Shown here: positions 27,801 through 34,025 of the stretch, one piece after another
Position numbering within the stretch: position 1 is the first letter of the stretch
Layout of the letters: each line of letters begins with the position of its first letter
Assembly (NCBI GenBank): GCA_964352735.1
Contig: CAYGTC010000012.1
Span: forward strand, 18,933 to 82,932
Origin: NORP309 sp964352735
Lineage (GTDB): Bacteria > Pseudomonadota > Gammaproteobacteria > Xanthomonadales > Marinicellaceae
Direction of reading: 5' to 3'
Length of the DNA stretch: 64,000 bases
Made by a program: the position numbers and the translations under genes
Notes under the pieces: model-generated
Databases searched by the model: none
Told to the model about the DNA's origin: nothing
Seen by the model: the letters and a program-made list of their open reading frames with translations, nothing else

Positions 27801-28630
27801 GATGATGAATCTGTCCCAGTTATAGCAGGAACATAACTGTTAGGAACATTGGTGAATTCAATTCGATAAGTTTCTGTGTCTGTTAATCCTGTAATCGCAT
27901 AATCACCATTGGCATCGGTCATCACACTGCCAACACCTGCAATAGCACCAGTTGTATCATAGGCTGTCACTGTTACATTTTGTACCCCATTTTCAATTGG
28001 ATCAATGACACCGTCACTGTCAAGTTCTTTATAAACGTTACCAGAAATGGTATTTGGAGCAAGAATGTTCGGAGTCCCATCAAATATTAATTCCGCTGCT
28101 GTTAACGTTCCGGTATCAGCCCCAAAATTATCACAAACAAAAAATGTCCAAATTCCAAGTGCATCTTCTGAATCAAAAGCATCCAATGCAGTAGCATTTT
28201 CTGGTTGATTGTCATTAACAAAATTTGGGGTAATCGCGTGATCTACTCCAGCAATTGGAGTTACTGAATCACTATTAAATAATACATTTAGGTTATCATT
28301 ACCATCTCCGCCATCTGCGGTTAATAGATCAATATTGGCAGTAGTAGGTGAAGATAAGTTCATCACAAGATCACCTCGGTAAGTGTGTGTGATATTAATA
28401 CCTAAATCGACATCATTAATATTGAAATCGTCAGTTACATTAAAAGTCACTGTAACTCCATTTCCTCCGGCACAACCATTATCTGGAAGATCACCTGATG
28501 CTGGTACAATTGATGTTGGTGTATAAGAAAATGGAACAGCTTGAGCAATTGATAAACTAATGCCAGCAACACAAAGCAATGCTGATACCAATTTTTTGAC
28601 ATCAGTGAAATTCGAACTAGTTTTTTGCAT
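18824..28630 (-). CDS. Giant secreted SdrD-B-repeat protein (about 3270 aa)
   Basis: After a signal peptide (LVSALLCVAGISLSIAQA) comes a P-domain-like jelly roll (about 35-190). Then: a first SdrD-B-like module; a beta-propeller-like region (about 300-770, WGLAYQSESDVLFASAYLKR); SdrD-B modules; a DUF11 domain (ADLSLNKLVDN ... VTNDGPDDATNV); a GEVED-type domain (FGDAPDTANG); a second propeller-like region (about 1500-1770); and a long tandem of SdrD-B modules (about 1780-3110). The C-terminus has an Fn3-like domain (MITWSTLTETGNVGFELY) and a polar tail ending AAAGEGS, with no LPxTG, T1SS or T9SS signal. ATG 28630 is preferred over 28636 because AGAGAAG then sits seven bases upstream. It is a likely cell-surface stalk or adhesin, coupled to the C25 peptidase. 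Confidence 0.85.
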   Translation of the reverse strand: MQKTSSNFTDVKKLVSALLCVAGISLSIAQAVPFSYTPTSIVPASGDLPDNGCAGGNGVTVTFNVTDDFNINDVDLGINITHTYRGDLVMNLSSPTTANIDLLTADGGDGNDNLNVLFNSDSVTPIAGVDHAITPNFVNDNQPENATALDAFDSEDALGIWTFFVCDNFGADTGTLTAAELIFDGTPNILAPNTISGNVYKELDSDGVIDPIENGVQNVTVTAYDTTGAIAGVGSVMTDANGDYAITGLTDTETYRIEFTNVPNSYVPAITGTDSSSSVTFATSPVEDINYAVWAPAQFCQADPDLVTNLFLPLNQTTGSALISFPYSSSGTSAFGGEANYNQIGSTWGLAYQSESDVLFASAYLKRHVEFGPGGVGSGAVTGSIYRIDNPKDGMLSTVSEFLNLNDIFGSNVTGVNPHPNPATDLTVDAASYANIGKISLGDMDISADSSELWVINLTNRNLYQLPLGDTPSAPVVPTLADVTAIDMLNTSNYVVGDAPACAGGNTDNFRPFAVKFHLNQVFVGAVCSAETGGAGLTANIYALDTSTLLFTEVLDFSLTYNRGCGLQNGVTCLGGAGLNSANWNPWASTFPPAGMVSPNGNERAYPQPIVSDIEFTADNQMIIGFRDRWGDQTGHQQQAPDNSGLIRGEGYGDIVRATFNAGSSTWSFNAVEATDNTEFYSADSWSSGGFSHEETGFGGLVSMTNLGSVVMTNMDPINLGGATSDFAGGVRTYNINTGANINSYQIYTATPANTSADFFGKANGLGDLEALCDTPDSELGNRVWNDSNANGRQDPGESGIGGLTVQMIDTDGSTILATVVTDADGEFYFTTAAGVDVVGKNFDVNFLPNINNYLFRIATNQAPLTGLMITPVGGGGLSVASNDIHDSDAVLSGAFAQITVASGFSGQSDHSYDFGFTDIQVADLSLNKLVDNSTPVIGTSVTFEITVTNDGPDDATNVTVVDTVPSGFSGITAISGSGMAAGNIITWSGLNIPNGANVVLTFDVTVEPTGVYNNLAEVTASDQIDSDSTPNNGVNTDGDGDTNNDPGDEDDGDGEPVAPVSPGACFVGDDDIGGFVFLDANENGDQDGAELGFFAASLVVTAYDNLNIAVASDNINVDGSYVLPGLAGSSYRLELTGLPAGFEFSTAGSDAQSSVRFVNSADCDVDFGVSDPVGSATVEIGNRVWNDADGDGIQDSDEVGIDGISVTLTCGADSVSTLTTNGGLYYFNNAATVNAGTTQALFMDSGENCSLTIDDTQSALNFFTLTDQNADMDTSNNSQTDVRDSDASTVLSNSTINFTVGAIGENNHSYDFGFEPITPLIDFGDAPDTANGTGAGNYQTTNSDNGPSHIINNNIYMGAGAPDNEIDGQPNAFANGDDNTATLDEDGPQSILNFDTGSTPSVQVLVTNQTGLPATLSGWIDYNGDGVFDTVTEGSTANVATGAMTSIVTLTFPVMPASPSSVTFLRLRLSTDVIALTPLGLASNGEIEDHRVTLNGDLSGDPQLCYSLADGGDRLITFDPISGAVDDTAPGLGHLPYTFVETMAWDLGDPLTSGDEVLYGININRVIQLLPAPRSQTASVFNNGITDSDGFAIDWQSSPPVYYGSGNAGNGHRNIFNFNPATANVLNVSPDITLPLGNTQIDDLAWDPINRRLLGLINNDVIDTRIVEFDLSNYPATAPVFDCGRVNYFDGTSNVVLQDGEGLTFTRGGNLIVTTGNGGLATTSNTSWKIPISDVLSDCSISTQDMVAQRIGPQNNLTLVPSGSTSVDHESVACGISLTESDASIGNRVWLDEDGDGDQDGGEDGIGGVTVYLCRSNAAPCDSASAVRSTVTDANGGYLFPGLPLLDYIVAVDTSTVPANLVSNPTYDEDSGTSAPDNQTVVSLDMFEEEHLTADFGYNWNEPQQTNIPPPGTTGSIGDRVWIDTDADGVQDVHEPGINSVTVNLFTDSNGDGVFDNLVATTTTDANGNYVFDNLAASAYVVEVNPITLPVGVIWTQTGDPDNFAVAATNPDHRTTHPVILAPGDVFVNADFGYQGDAANTHTIGDTVFLDADANGSQGAEPGIANVTLTLLDASGKPLANTTTDSNGQYLFTGLPDGTYSVVVTDTNNILAPLEQSADPDATLDNRSTINLSGGDDLLQDFGYTPEGHVAGLGLIGDTIYFDVDGNSSQSSTEPGIEGVRVELIASNGLPFAVTVTDENGHYYFASLPDDDYTVIVDISTLPNAGVGMVNTDDPNGGTVNESDTTIAGGNIDLIQDFGYQVAVPNTIGGTIWRDNDADGTQDGGETLEFNDVTVVLLDAQGNVIGKTVTDINGDYEFTGLPDGTYTILVTDDDNRLAGHWLTEGANPGSDLNSQVVGYSVSVAGGTNNQTGDFGYYVNLARIGNIVYRDDNNDGMRNAATEPGIPLVPVTLTITYPNTDTVTITTLTDAAGFYSFENLLADDSFTGDIANGPQPTYSITVGSVAAGFTSTFDGSIDTSGIGNGTDNNSDNDQGESAFPVKGNADLTNDFGFVPGATIGNRVWLDLDNDGVQDANEDGITNIIVQLTPPVGIDIGAGVNTPITTVTDTNGNYIFRNLPLANGYTLTVNNPPAGYTQTFDEDGTGTANTSSADLTIANEEYLTADFGYVTPAGSIGDYIWSDVNGDGQQDPGEVGINGVTVYLCDNNTPPCDAMTAIATTFTDATGRYLFTGVNITVPHLVEVDVTTLPAGYVQTGDPDGDGAPDNQTTVLALNGSGNINLDADFGYQPTIDADNSDIGDTIYLDLDNDGIEDVTEPGIPGIAVQLFIDTTADGTPDTPIASMFTNSSGQYLFPSLLNNEAYMVRVTDSNNILNGFVQSGDPDATLDNQSTIPTLVADNLDQDFGYNPLRRGNGVIGDRIFHDVDNSNTQNAGDQGLEGVTVRLIDNLGNVIDVVSTDENGTYLFTGLNQNDTYTVIVDTMTLPNGGVGWTNNIDPDGTINAQTVVDLSLTPSGINLDQDFGFISAVNNTIGGTVWSDNDGNGLLTDGTGIDPDESANGIENVTVVLTDTNGNIVATTTTDASGNYSFTSLPNGSYVVLVTDDNNELANLSHTDGPNADNNAIDDNSQDDTGYTVAVAGGQTNTTADFGYRPIITTPITLAGFKAAYDGNTGDTMITWSTLTETGNVGFELYAYIDGIWQQVNEEMIASEHVYKTGQTVYQYVYKGGYQREWAIVDIDIRGNRQSHGVFNIDQQYGKKEEVIESTKWQDINQFHQEKIDTRQQQKARDLNQYINSFKNKSQAAAGEGS
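19630..26300 (-). repeat. Tandem SdrD-B-like modules inside the giant gene
   Basis: Fourteen modules in this span open with an I/L-G-N/D/G-x-x-W/F/Y-x-D pattern (IGNRVWLDEDGDG, IGDTIYLDLDNDG, IGGTVWSDNDGNG and similar), plus one earlier at about residue 195. The spacing is about 110-125 residues in the C-terminal run. Each carries Asp/Asn-rich loops expected to bind calcium. The modules differ enough that recombination between them should be limited. Confidence 0.8.
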
Positions 28631-28636
28631 ATTCAT

Positions 28637-29151
28637 GCTTCTCTTTTTAAATCATTAATGAAAAGCCAGCATTATTATGGATGCTAACGATAACAATTAA
28701 TGAAAATTTATGAATAGTCAAAATACACTTTATTGGTAGCATTATTTGATATAATCAAACAATGCTACAATCCCTCACAAAAGTGATGATGTGACTATAA
28801 AATCAGAAACAAAGAAAATTACTTAGAACCCCTTCCAAGTATTTTAAGAAAATCAATGAAATTAAACAATTTTTTACCATTAACTGTTCACATCATTGAG
28901 TCTTGAACCCCGTTCCCACAAACATATGCTTAACATAGCAAATTTGATTTGTTTTTTCAATGTAATAGTATGACCCTCAACAAGAGTTTACATTGTGTAA
29001 CAACTTTTTTTATTAAACATTGTTCTTCTTGACCTTTTTTCAATGACTGTGTTGATGAAGTGCCCTAAATTGTAATACAGGATATTACTGTTAACCGAAT
29101 CACATTTTAAGAAAAAAACAAAGAGTTAATGATGGTTTGGTATGAAAAAGT
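28637..29151. other. Upstream region of the giant gene with a 33-bp palindrome
   Basis: No gene seen in this gap. On the minus strand a TTGACT (complement of 28716-28721) could be a -35, with only a poor -10 (AATTGT) 17 nt on. Just upstream lies a near-perfect palindrome (28736-28768), GTAGCATTATTTGAT then ATA then ATCAAACAATGCTAC, a possible operator or hairpin. A smaller inverted repeat (ACTTAGAA/TTCCAAGT) sits near 28823-28842. Confidence 0.4.
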
Positions 29152-29182
29152 GACCTGTTATCAAAACAACTGATAACAGGTC
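29152..29182 (-). terminator. Terminator of the aminotransferase gene
   Basis: Perfect 12-bp stem: GACCTGTTATCA (29152-29163) with TGATAACAGGTC (29171-29182), followed on the minus strand by ACTTTTTC, 20 nt after the stop. Confidence 0.75.
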
Positions 29183-29201
29183 CGATTATGTTAATTAAGA
29201 C

Positions 29202-30407
29202 TTAGGAAATGCCAGCTATAGCAGTATTGATCCGATCAATTGCCTGTTTTAAATTATCCATAGATGTAGCGAATGAAAGCCGTACATGACCCGGCATACC
29301 AAACGGTGTTCCTGGCACCACTGCCACTTGAGCTTTTTCTAATAACCACGATGAAAAATCAATATCATCTTGAACACCTGCAATCTTTGCCATGGCAACC
29401 GCTACATTTGGGAAAGCATAAAAAGCACCTTCGCCTTCAATGCAATCAATGCCATCAATTTCATTTAATGCAGCCACCAAGTAATCATGCCTTTGTTTAA
29501 AGGCCTTTTTCATAGGATCAAGGCAAGTTTGATCACCATTTAAGGCTGCCACTGATGCCGCTTGAGAAATTGAACAGGGGTTTGATGTGGTTTGAGATTG
29601 AATTTTTCGCATCGCAGTAATCACATTCACTGGACCTGCTGCATAACCAATTCGCCAACCTGTCATTGCATAGGCTTTTGAAACACCATTAATAAATACA
29701 ATACGTTCCAATAGTTCTGGAAACAATACACCTAAATTTGTGAGCGCTTGCTTGCCCCAATAAATGTGTTCATAGATGTCATCAGTGACTATCATTACTC
29801 CAGGATGTTTGAGCAAAACTTCCCCCAAGTCCCTAAGTTCTTCAGAACTGTAGGCTTTACCTGTTGGGTTACTTGGTGTATTTAAAATGACCATTTTGGT
29901 TTTATCAGTAATGGCTTGTTTTAATTGATCAGGGGTCACTTTGAAATGATCATTTTGTGTGGTATTGATGATAACAGAACGACCACCCGCCAATAAAACC
30001 ATATCCGGATAAGAGACCCAATATGGCGCAGGTATAATGACTTCGTCATCTGGATTAATGACCGCTGCCAATACATTGGCAATGCTGTGTTTTGCTCCGC
30101 AAGATACCAAAATTTGGTTGGTTGAAAAATCCAATCCGTTTTCTCTGGAAAATTTATCAACAATCGCTTGCTTTAGAGCAGGCGTTCCGTCAACAGCCGT
30201 ATATTTGGTTTGGCCAGCACTGATGGCTGCTATGGCCGCTGCTTTAATGTGATCTGGTGTATCAAAATCGGGTTCACCTGCCCCCAATCCAATGATATCC
30301 TTGCCAGCTCTCTTGAGTTCAGCCGCTTTCATACTGACGGCAATGGTGGCTGAAGGTTTTACTTTTTTTACCACATCAGCAACAAAATCAACAGTTAAAT
30401 CTGTCAT
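29202..30407 (-). CDS. aspC: Aspartate aminotransferase (class I/II, subgroup Ib)
   Basis: A PLP enzyme that interconverts aspartate and oxaloacetate with 2-oxoglutarate and glutamate. Motifs: GLGAGEPDFDTP, the NTPSNPTGK loop, DDIYEHI, the PLP-lysine region NGVSKAYAMTGWRIGY, and the substrate Arg in HVRLSFATS near the C-terminus. This is the pattern of the Thermus-type Ib family rather than E. coli AspC. The frame is open to 30476, but ATG 30407 (MTDLTVDF) fits the family and length (401 aa) and has AGGG upstream. It is divergent from uvrB. The substrate could also include prephenate, as in some Ib enzymes. Confidence 0.85.
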   Translation of the reverse strand: MTDLTVDFVADVVKKVKPSATIAVSMKAAELKRAGKDIIGLGAGEPDFDTPDHIKAAAIAAISAGQTKYTAVDGTPALKQAIVDKFSRENGLDFSTNQILVSCGAKHSIANVLAAVINPDDEVIIPAPYWVSYPDMVLLAGGRSVIINTTQNDHFKVTPDQLKQAITDKTKMVILNTPSNPTGKAYSSEELRDLGEVLLKHPGVMIVTDDIYEHIYWGKQALTNLGVLFPELLERIVFINGVSKAYAMTGWRIGYAAGPVNVITAMRKIQSQTTSNPCSISQAASVAALNGDQTCLDPMKKAFKQRHDYLVAALNEIDGIDCIEGEGAFYAFPNVAVAMAKIAGVQDDIDFSSWLLEKAQVAVVPGTPFGMPGHVRLSFATSMDNLKQAIDRINTAIAGIS

Positions 30408-30482
30408 AACAAACACCCTTATTTTATATAAATTAAGATATAATGCGTATCTTACAATCAGCACAATGAAAAACAAGAATTA

Positions 30483-32516
30483 ATGGAAAGAGTTCAGTTA
30501 AAAGTTAATAAAAACCAGAAACCCTTTGAAATTGCCAGCCCATTCAAACCTGCCGGCGATCAACCCAATGCAATCAAGAAGCTTTCAGAGGGCTTTGATG
30601 CAGGATTAAAAGCACAAACACTACTGGGTGTTACGGGTTCTGGTAAAACTTTTACCATTGCCAATGTGATCCAAAATATTCAGCGCCCTACAATGATCAT
30701 GGCGCACAATAAAACACTGGCTGGTCAGTTATATAACGAATTTAAGGAGTTTTTCCCCAATAATGCGGTTGAGTATTTTGTCTCTTATTATGATTACTAC
30801 CAACCTGAAGCTTATGTTGCAGCATCCGACACCTATATTGAAAAAGACGCTTCAATCAATGCATATATAGAACAAATGCGACTGTCAGCCACTAAATCAC
30901 TAATGCAAAGAAGAGATGTCATCATCGTTGCAACCGTTTCTGCCATTTATGGCCTGGGTGATCCACAATCTTATCTACAAATGGTCATACCCATCAAAGT
31001 TGGCCAAACCATTGACCAAAGAACATTGTTGCGTCAATTGGCCGAATTGCAATTTAATCGCAACGACTATGAACTCAGTAGAGGTTCGTTTAGGGTACAT
31101 GGAGAAGTGATTGATGTTTTCCCGGCAGAATCAGAGCAGCAAGCCATTCGAATTGAGCTGTTTGATGACGAGATTGAAAAACTCAGTTATTTTGATCCAC
31201 TGACAGGAAAAAGTATCAGTAAGCACCAAGAAATCACAATTTTTCCAACCAAACACTTTGTCACACCAAGAGACAGGGTTGTTCAAGCTACTGAAACCAT
31301 TCGTCAAGAACTCAAGGAAAGGTTAAAGGTATTGAGTGATGAAAACAGACTGGTAGAATTACAAAGGCTACAACAGCGCACCAATTATGACCTTGAAATG
31401 ATGTTAGAGCTCGGGTATTGTACAGGCATAGAAAATTATTCGCGACATTTCACAGGCCTGCCAGCTGGCGCTCCTCCGCCATGTTTGTTTGATTATTTAC
31501 CAGATGATGCATTATTGGTCATGGATGAGAGTCATGCCAGTGTACCGCAAATAGGCGGCATGTATAAAGGCGATAGGTCTCGTAAAGAAAATTTAGTCAA
31601 TTATGGTTTCCGATTGCCTTCAGCTTTAGACAATAGACCCTTAAAATTCGAAGAATGGGAAGCACGAACACCTCGTATGATTCTGGTGTCTGCAACACCT
31701 GCTGATTACGAAGCAAAACATGCTGCGCAAACCATAGAACAAGTGGTCAGACCTACAGGTCTACTTGACCCACAAATTGAAGTGCGGCCAGTAACGACCC
31801 AAGTAGATGATCTATTATCTGAAATCAATAAAAGAATCGCCATAAAAGAACGCGTACTGGTCACAACCTTAACCAAACGCATGAGTGAGGATTTAACCGA
31901 TTACATCATCGAAAATGGCATTAAATGCCGTTACCTGCACTCAGAAATTGACACCGTTGAACGTGCTGAGATCATACGAGATTTACGTAAAGGCGTCTTT
32001 GATGTATTGATCGGCATTAATTTACTCAGAGAGGGGTTGGACATGCCCGAAGTATCTTTGGTTGCCATATTAGATGCTGATAAACCTGGCTTTCTTCGTT
32101 CTGAGAGGTCTTTGATACAAACCATCGGTCGTGCCAGTCGTAATGTCAAGGGTAAAGCCATTCTCTATGGCGATAAAATCACACCAGCAATGGAGTACGC
32201 CATTAATGAAACCAAAAGACGCAGAGAAAAACAAGAGGCTTTCAATAAAGAACATGGGATTGAACCGACAACCGTTATTCGAAAAATTCACGATTTAAAA
32301 GAGGGTTACGAACAAGATGGTGAGACAAGCAAGGCCAAAACAGTTTCTGAAAAATCAGCATCCTATAACATCAACAACCCCAAAGATTTGGCAAAAGTCA
32401 TTGCAAAACTTGAGAAGAAAATGTTTGAGCATGCCAAAAACCTGGAATTTGAAGAGGCTGCAGAACTCAGAAATGAAATCAATGATATTAAGAAGGCTCA
32501 GTTCATTGACACTTAA
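30483..32516 (+). CDS. uvrB: Excinuclease ABC subunit B
   Basis: The DNA-damage-verifying helicase-like subunit of nucleotide excision repair, which loads from UvrA and recruits UvrC. Motifs: SPFKPAGDQP, Walker A GVTGSGKT (49-56), the beta-hairpin region YYDYYQPEAYVA, DESH, motif VI QTIGRASRN, and a C-terminal UVR domain (KKMFEHAKNLEFEEAAELRN). The length of 677 aa is normal. A TATAAT-like box at about 30433-30438 sits 45 nt upstream. The stop is directly adjacent to the end of convergent holA, leaving no space for a separate terminator. Confidence 0.97.
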   Translation: MERVQLKVNKNQKPFEIASPFKPAGDQPNAIKKLSEGFDAGLKAQTLLGVTGSGKTFTIANVIQNIQRPTMIMAHNKTLAGQLYNEFKEFFPNNAVEYFVSYYDYYQPEAYVAASDTYIEKDASINAYIEQMRLSATKSLMQRRDVIIVATVSAIYGLGDPQSYLQMVIPIKVGQTIDQRTLLRQLAELQFNRNDYELSRGSFRVHGEVIDVFPAESEQQAIRIELFDDEIEKLSYFDPLTGKSISKHQEITIFPTKHFVTPRDRVVQATETIRQELKERLKVLSDENRLVELQRLQQRTNYDLEMMLELGYCTGIENYSRHFTGLPAGAPPPCLFDYLPDDALLVMDESHASVPQIGGMYKGDRSRKENLVNYGFRLPSALDNRPLKFEEWEARTPRMILVSATPADYEAKHAAQTIEQVVRPTGLLDPQIEVRPVTTQVDDLLSEINKRIAIKERVLVTTLTKRMSEDLTDYIIENGIKCRYLHSEIDTVERAEIIRDLRKGVFDVLIGINLLREGLDMPEVSLVAILDADKPGFLRSERSLIQTIGRASRNVKGKAILYGDKITPAMEYAINETKRRREKQEAFNKEHGIEPTTVIRKIHDLKEGYEQDGETSKAKTVSEKSASYNINNPKDLAKVIAKLEKKMFEHAKNLEFEEAAELRNEINDIKKAQFIDT

Positions 32517-33521
32517 TTAAGAGCAAAACTCAACTGCCCATTTTTCTAGTGCCAACCATGGCTGTCCAGCTTGTTGTCCCTTAATCATACGATCCAGTAT
32601 CGCCATGCCAAATAATAGCTGTTCTAACTTATCAACAGACAATCTATTCAATACAGATTGAATGGCGCTTTGTTGATTTTGCCAGATACCTTGCCTGCGA
32701 TAATCGGCTGCAGTGGCCCGTTGATTTTTTGCTTTCATATAGGCAAAAAATAGCAATGTTCGATTGTGTTTTTCAAGTGCCCAATGAATAATAACCAAAG
32801 GCGTATTATCCTGTTTTAATGCTCTAATCATGCGCAAAACCCTATGAAGATTATTCTCCAATAAAGCGTCTGTCAATCTAAAAACATCAAATCTGGCACT
32901 ATCAGCAACCAAACTGGCCACATCTTTTGCACTGATGTGTTGCTGACCAAACCGCATTTTTAATTTTTCTAATTCTTGGTGGGCAGCCAATAAATTGCCT
33001 TCAAGCCGAGCGGCAAGAATGATAATTGTGTCTCTATCAACATTTAAACCTATTGACCGACAACGGTTACTTATCCATTGACCAAATTCATGTGGCTTGG
33101 GCATATAGACCCGTAAAAAAGTACCATGCTTTTCTATGGTTTTTACCCATTTGGTTTTGTCATTAGCTACTGTCCATTGTTCGCATCGAATCAACAAACA
33201 AATATCCAGAGGCAAGCTTTCAACAAAAGAAACCAGTGCCTTTGATCCAGCAGCACCTGGCTTACCAGTTGGTAAATGTAATTCCACTATTTTTTTTTCA
33301 GAGAAAAGAGACATGGTCCCTAAACTGGAAAGCAATGTTTCCCATTTGAATTTTTTGTCTACCGTCAGTACTTGACGCTCACTAAAGCCTTGAGTTTTAG
33401 CTGTGGCTCTGATTGCATCGGAGGCTTCTTGCAACTGTAATGGTTCATCACCAACGATCAAATAACATGGTTGTAAACCATTTTTTAATTCATTGGCCAA
33501 TTGATTCGCATATATTTTCAC
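32517..33521 (-). CDS. holA: DNA polymerase III subunit delta
   Basis: The clamp-loader delta subunit that opens the beta sliding clamp. It begins MKIYANQLANEL, has the typical CYLIVGDEPLQLQEASDAIR and GTMSLFSEKKIVEL segments of domain I, and LEGNLLAAHQELEKL of domain III. The length of 334 aa matches the family. It is last in a leuS-lptE-holA operon, the usual gammaproteobacterial arrangement, 17 nt after lptE. Confidence 0.93.
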   Translation of the reverse strand: MKIYANQLANELKNGLQPCYLIVGDEPLQLQEASDAIRATAKTQGFSERQVLTVDKKFKWETLLSSLGTMSLFSEKKIVELHLPTGKPGAAGSKALVSFVESLPLDICLLIRCEQWTVANDKTKWVKTIEKHGTFLRVYMPKPHEFGQWISNRCRSIGLNVDRDTIIILAARLEGNLLAAHQELEKLKMRFGQQHISAKDVASLVADSARFDVFRLTDALLENNLHRVLRMIRALKQDNTPLVIIHWALEKHNRTLLFFAYMKAKNQRATAADYRRQGIWQNQQSAIQSVLNRLSVDKLEQLLFGMAILDRMIKGQQAGQPWLALEKWAVEFCS

Positions 33522-33538
33522 AATTTTTGATCAATATA

Positions 33539-34024
33539 TTATTCATTGATGGCCAATGACAACTGTCTGACAATTGCCCAAGCCATATCATTTGCCAACT
33601 GTTTTCTTAAAGTCACCTCTTCCTGTTGACCACCAGCAATTTGTTGAACATCAAAAGAATAATCTCTTTCTAAATGCAGCTGTTTTTTTTCACCATCAAT
33701 ACTGTATTCCACATCATATTCAAGCCTATATTCTTGCACCTGATTATTGGCTCCAATCGATTGTACAACTTTTCTTAACAGATCTTTAGATATGATCAAA
33801 TCAGCAACTTGTTGCTCATCATTTTTATCAATGAGTTTTACATCGGACGCTATCAAAGCGTTGATTAGATTACGTTTTAATAAAGATTGTCCTGAAATAT
33901 GAACTTTCATCTCAGGATAAAATTCGGCCAACCTGTTATTACTCTTCAAATGATACCCGCATGATGTCAATATTATCATGAAAGCAATTAATACCATTGT
34001 TTGTAAATATTTTATACCGTTCAT
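33539..34024 (-). CDS. lptE: LPS assembly lipoprotein LptE
   Basis: The outer-membrane lipoprotein that plugs the LptD barrel during lipopolysaccharide export. Lipobox LTSC (Cys about 22) followed by GYHLK, the usual LptE start of the mature protein, then a small alpha/beta domain of about 140 residues. Sequence in this family is poorly conserved; the call rests on the lipobox, the GYHL motif, the size (161 aa) and the position between leuS and holA. It is one base from the end of leuS. Confidence 0.88.
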   Translation of the reverse strand: MNGIKYLQTMVLIAFMIILTSCGYHLKSNNRLAEFYPEMKVHISGQSLLKRNLINALIASDVKLIDKNDEQQVADLIISKDLLRKVVQSIGANNQVQEYRLEYDVEYSIDGEKKQLHLERDYSFDVQQIAGGQQEEVTLRKQLANDMAWAIVRQLSLAINE

Positions 34025-34025
34025 A

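Noticed and set aside
18824..28630. Direct repeats suggestive of a CRISPR array or satellite
   Set aside because: The similarity is at protein level with a period of about 330-375 nt and continuous frame; these are SdrD-B coding modules.
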